Shown: positions 62,092-64,000 of the stretch, piece by piece | Layout: the number at the start of each line of letters is the position of its first letter | Position numbering within the stretch: position 1 is the stretch's first letter | NCBI RefSeq assembly: GCF_013140855.1 | Contig: NZ_JABBPG010000014.1 | Span: 1 to 64,000 of the forward strand | Length of the DNA stretch: 64,000 bases | DNA from: Pseudoalteromonas caenipelagi | GTDB lineage: Bacteria > Pseudomonadota > Gammaproteobacteria > Enterobacterales > Alteromonadaceae | Direction of reading: 5' to 3' | The notes under the pieces: generated by a model | Told to the model about the DNA's origin: nothing | Databases searched by the model: none | Seen by the model: only the letters and a program-made list of their open reading frames with translations | Position numbers and translations under genes: made by a program

Positions 62092-62239
62092 TTGTTTTGC
62101 AGCCGTTTGATTGGTATTAATTCAAGACAGAACCAGATTACATCGTTATTCTATATGAGTCTGGCGATAAAGACTTTGTACTTCTGCAGGGTCACCTTAA
62201 CCACACCTTCATGTGGGGCAACACAGTACAAGCGCTGAC

Positions 62240-63079
62240 CTATAGTTTTAAGATAATTGCTTTTGGCCACACACCTATTTTTGCGGGCGTTTCCCCTACT
62301 AGCTCCCCATCGGCTTCAATAGCTAAATTAGGAGTTAATATTTCAAACGCCCTACCTCGACTCACAGATACATTGGCCGCTTTTTGGTGCAGAGCAAATA
62401 ACATCGCTAAAAACAGCTTTACCCGCTCTCCATAAGATGACGGTGATATGCTAATGCGAGTAAGGTAGCCATCTTCAGGATCAGCACTCGGCGCACACTT
62501 TATTCCAGCCGCAAAATATTTACTGTTGGCAAACAACAGCATCATCATTTTCTGCTCAGTCTCAAAGTCTAACTCTCGCACCCATATACCCGAATACGAA
62601 AACAATGCTTTTAGTGCTGCCCAGACATAGCTCAGTCGATGCCTATTTTTAGTACGGTTAACCGACTTTACAACATGCGCACTGTAACCTAAGCCCAGCA
62701 CATTGATAAAGTAACGTTGATTCACGTACCCGACGTCAATCTTACACTTATTATGTGAAAAAAGGCTGTTTCGCCATTGCGTTGTCGTTCGGTTAAATTG
62801 ACGAGCGAAATCATTGCCGGTTCCCGCAGGCAAAATTGCGAGCTCGCAATGAGAGCCTATCAACGCATTGACCGCTAAATGAACAGTTCCATCGCCCCCG
62901 ATAACAACTAGCAATCGGTGCATAGTTACAAGAGCGCGCAGCTTGTTGAGATCTTCATGATAGTTACCACTGGTATAAAACCAACGGCACGCAAGTTTTT
63001 TATCTTCGATTTGCTTATTCAACCATAGGATATGCGCTTGTTTACACTTTGCACAACCCGGTTTAACGACCACCAGCAT
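62240..63079 (-). CDS. Diacylglycerol kinase-catalytic-domain lipid kinase
   Basis: This 279-residue protein is of the DAGK/sphingosine-kinase/YegS fold. The glycine-rich nucleotide motif is VVIGGDGTVHLAVNAL, followed by ILPAGTGNDFARQF. It is shorter than typical YegS, about 300 aa. It probably phosphorylates a lipid such as diacylglycerol, but the substrate is not certain. The N-terminus has an unusual CAKC motif (GCAKCKQAH), which could be a redox or metal site. It is alone and convergent with the DUF2884 gene. Confidence 0.85.
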   Translation of the reverse strand: MLVVVKPGCAKCKQAHILWLNKQIEDKKLACRWFYTSGNYHEDLNKLRALVTMHRLLVVIGGDGTVHLAVNALIGSHCELAILPAGTGNDFARQFNRTTTQWRNSLFSHNKCKIDVGYVNQRYFINVLGLGYSAHVVKSVNRTKNRHRLSYVWAALKALFSYSGIWVRELDFETEQKMMMLLFANSKYFAAGIKCAPSADPEDGYLTRISISPSSYGERVKLFLAMLFALHQKAANVSVSRGRAFEILTPNLAIEADGELVGETPAKIGVWPKAIILKL

Positions 63080-63368
63080 AAAACTCCAATAAAAATAAAA
63101 TTAACTTACCCGAATAAGTATTCAAAAAAGCATCCAGCAAGGCAAACACAAAAACAATAAAGCACTGATTAATAACAAAACAAAGCAAGGTAACTCGCTA
63201 TCACATCTGCATAAGCTTACAAAAACAAAGAAACAAGAAACATGATTTTAATAAATAAACATTAGTTTTTTCTATCCGAAAAAGGTAATTTTTATCGTTT
63301 TATTTTTATTCAATATGAGCGCAAAATAGCCTTGTTTTCAAATCAACTTACTTAAAGCAGGAGTCAAC

Positions 63369-63512
63369 ATGCTTAATTCAGCTGCTGCGTGCAGCAACAC
63401 GCAAGCCAACACCGTAACTATCGAACCAGCAAAGGCAACTTTTGACTGGATGTCATTCCTAAACCGATTCGGTAAATTGCTAGCGTTAAGCCATGTAACG
63501 CTTTATAAGTAA
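63369..63512 (+). CDS. Small ORF (47 aa) with strong RBS and own terminator
   Basis: The 47-residue ORF begins MLNSAAACSN and ends with a hydrophobic/basic helix, FDWMSFLNRFGKLLALSH. It is preceded by AGGAG with 5-nt spacing and followed, 12 bp after its stop, by an 11-bp intrinsic terminator. This close framing supports translation, though I recognise no family. The C-terminal helix could be amphipathic and membrane-associated. An AT-rich 289-bp region lies upstream. It could be a small regulatory protein or a leader peptide, but no structural gene follows it. Confidence 0.62.
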   Translation: MLNSAAACSNTQANTVTIEPAKATFDWMSFLNRFGKLLALSHVTLYK

Positions 63513-63522
63513 AAATCTCTTT

Positions 63523-63560
63523 TTAAAGTGCTGTACCTCCCAACCGCAGCACTTTAATTT
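63523..63560 (+). terminator. Intrinsic terminator of the 47-codon ORF
   Basis: TTAAAGTGCTG (63523-63533) pairs perfectly with CAGCACTTTAA (63547-63557) across a 13-nt loop and is followed by a U-rich tail. Confidence 0.85.
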
Positions 63561-63665
63561 TTCTCTCGCACGCAGTACAAATACCTCAATTTACTTCATT
63601 TTTAATCAATGATTAATTAATTCCACAATTTTAGTTTAAATTTTAGGCAAACGGTTTAAAAACGG

Positions 63666-63694
63666 TTTACAGCAGCAAATTCACTAAGTATTAT
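63666..63694 (+). promoter_or_regulatory. Promoter of the tRNA-Ser pair
   Basis: TTTACA (63666-63671) and TATTAT (63689-63694) are 17 bp apart and end 10 bp before the first tRNA base. The duplicated AACGGTTTA just upstream is not explained. Confidence 0.75.
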
Positions 63695-63704
63695 CTTTGC
63701 CCAT

Positions 63705-63795
63705 GGAGAGATGGCTGAGTGGTTGAAAGCACCGGTCTTGAAAACCGGCATACGTTAATAGCGTATCTAGGGTTCAAATCCCTATCTCTCCGCCA
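63705..63795 (+). tRNA. tRNA-Ser(UGA)
   Basis: The 91-nt gene has a 7-bp acceptor stem starting GGAGAGA, a D loop with GGTTGAAAGC, an anticodon stem CCGGT/ACCGG enclosing CTTGAAA (anticodon TGA at 63739-63741), a long variable arm typical of serine tRNA, a T arm with GGTTCAAATCC, and encoded CCA. It reads UCA (UCN by wobble). Confidence 0.97.
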
Positions 63796-63814
63796 TATTT
63801 TATAGTTTTGCGTC

Positions 63815-63907
63815 GGAGAGGTGGCCGAGTGGCTGAAGGCGCTCCCCTGCTAAGGGAGTATAGGGTTTGTAGCCCTATCGAGGGTTCGAATCCCTCCTTC
63901 TCCGCCA
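63815..63907 (+). tRNA. tRNA-Ser(GCU)
   Basis: This 93-nt gene has acceptor stem GGAGAGG, anticodon stem CTCCC/GGGAG enclosing CTGCTAA (anticodon GCT at 63849-63851), a long class II variable arm, T arm GGTTCGAATCC and encoded CCA. It reads AGC/AGU. It is 19 bp after the first tRNA and probably cotranscribed with it. Confidence 0.97.
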
Positions 63908-63916
63908 TTGCTTTTG

Positions 63917-63943
63917 AAAAACCGCTTTTAAAGCGGTTTTTTT
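63917..63943 (+). terminator. Terminator of the tRNA-Ser operon
   Basis: ACCGCTTT (63921-63928) pairs with AAAGCGGT (63930-63937) within a longer A/T-flanked palindrome, followed by a U-run. Confidence 0.9.
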
Positions 63944-64000
63944 ATGCCCAATACTTTACATCTCAGTATCTTTTATCTTTGCTGACATACGTCGCTTTAC

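Noticed and set aside
61912..62238. 108-codon ORF after the DUF2884 gene
   Set aside because: It overlaps the DUF2884 gene in another frame, crosses the terminator and contains the interspersed repeat; no sign of coding.
1..64000. CRISPR array, insertion sequence or prophage
   Set aside because: No regularly spaced repeats, transposase, integrase (other than XerC) or phage structural genes were seen.

Overview
The window is a dense, IS-free stretch of a marine gammaproteobacterial chromosome. Several blocks keep the enterobacterial gene order: gppA-rhlB / trxA-rho, ubiD-fre, hemC-hemD-hemX-hemY, and cyaY / lptM-lysA-dapF-DUF484-xerC-yigB. The abundance of secreted proteases, c-di-GMP and two-component proteins, the fused hemD-hemX gene and the moderate AT content point to Alteromonadales, most likely Pseudoalteromonas. 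That placement is inferred from recognised protein families, not from a database search.

Layout. 1-200: an rRNA-type promoter faces left out of the window, next to the terminator-like hairpin of gppA. 181-4940: RNA turnover and termination genes (gppA, rhlB, trxA, rho). 5000-16300: signalling (chemoreceptor, TPR hybrid kinase, GGDEF-EAL protein) mixed with a J-domain protein, dbpA, an M28 peptidase and a Sel1-type protein. 16375-25542: ubiD-fre, add, then the leftward haem operon hemC-hemDX-hemY with DUF2914, esterase and cyaY genes. 25600-32900: the rightward lptM-lysA-dapF-DUF484-xerC-HAD cluster, a POT peptide transporter and an RmlD/MAT2B-like reductase.

32950-35550 looks like an accessory island: two secreted proteins, each built of three tandem repeats and unlike each other, flank a GT-A glycosyltransferase. 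35600-44700: a pseudouridine synthase, a BlaI / M56-TonB regulatory pair with two visible TACA-N2-TGTA operators, a MAPEG protein preceded by a highly structured candidate RNA with its own terminator, an EamA transporter, a GNAT-nitrilase fusion, a diguanylate cyclase and a penicillin acylase homologue. 45000-52750: a large hybrid kinase, yceH, nadE, the folM-folE-folX pterin operon, yqaA and a redoxin-like lipoprotein. 52800-63100: a large secreted S8 protease with a GlyGly-CTERM tail, a cytochrome c' / cytochrome b561 pair, yqhD with a divergent LysR regulator, glutathione peroxidase, and envelope or lipid proteins. 63300-63950: a strongly framed 47-codon ORF and two tRNA-Ser genes.

Items most worth following up are the structured RNA ahead of the MAPEG gene, the 47-codon ORF with its own RBS and terminator, a 23-nt interspersed repeat shared by two intergenic regions, the two triple-repeat secreted proteins, the double BlaI operator, and a cysteine cluster in a PAS domain of the GGDEF-EAL protein. 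I found no CRISPR array, complete insertion sequence or prophage.
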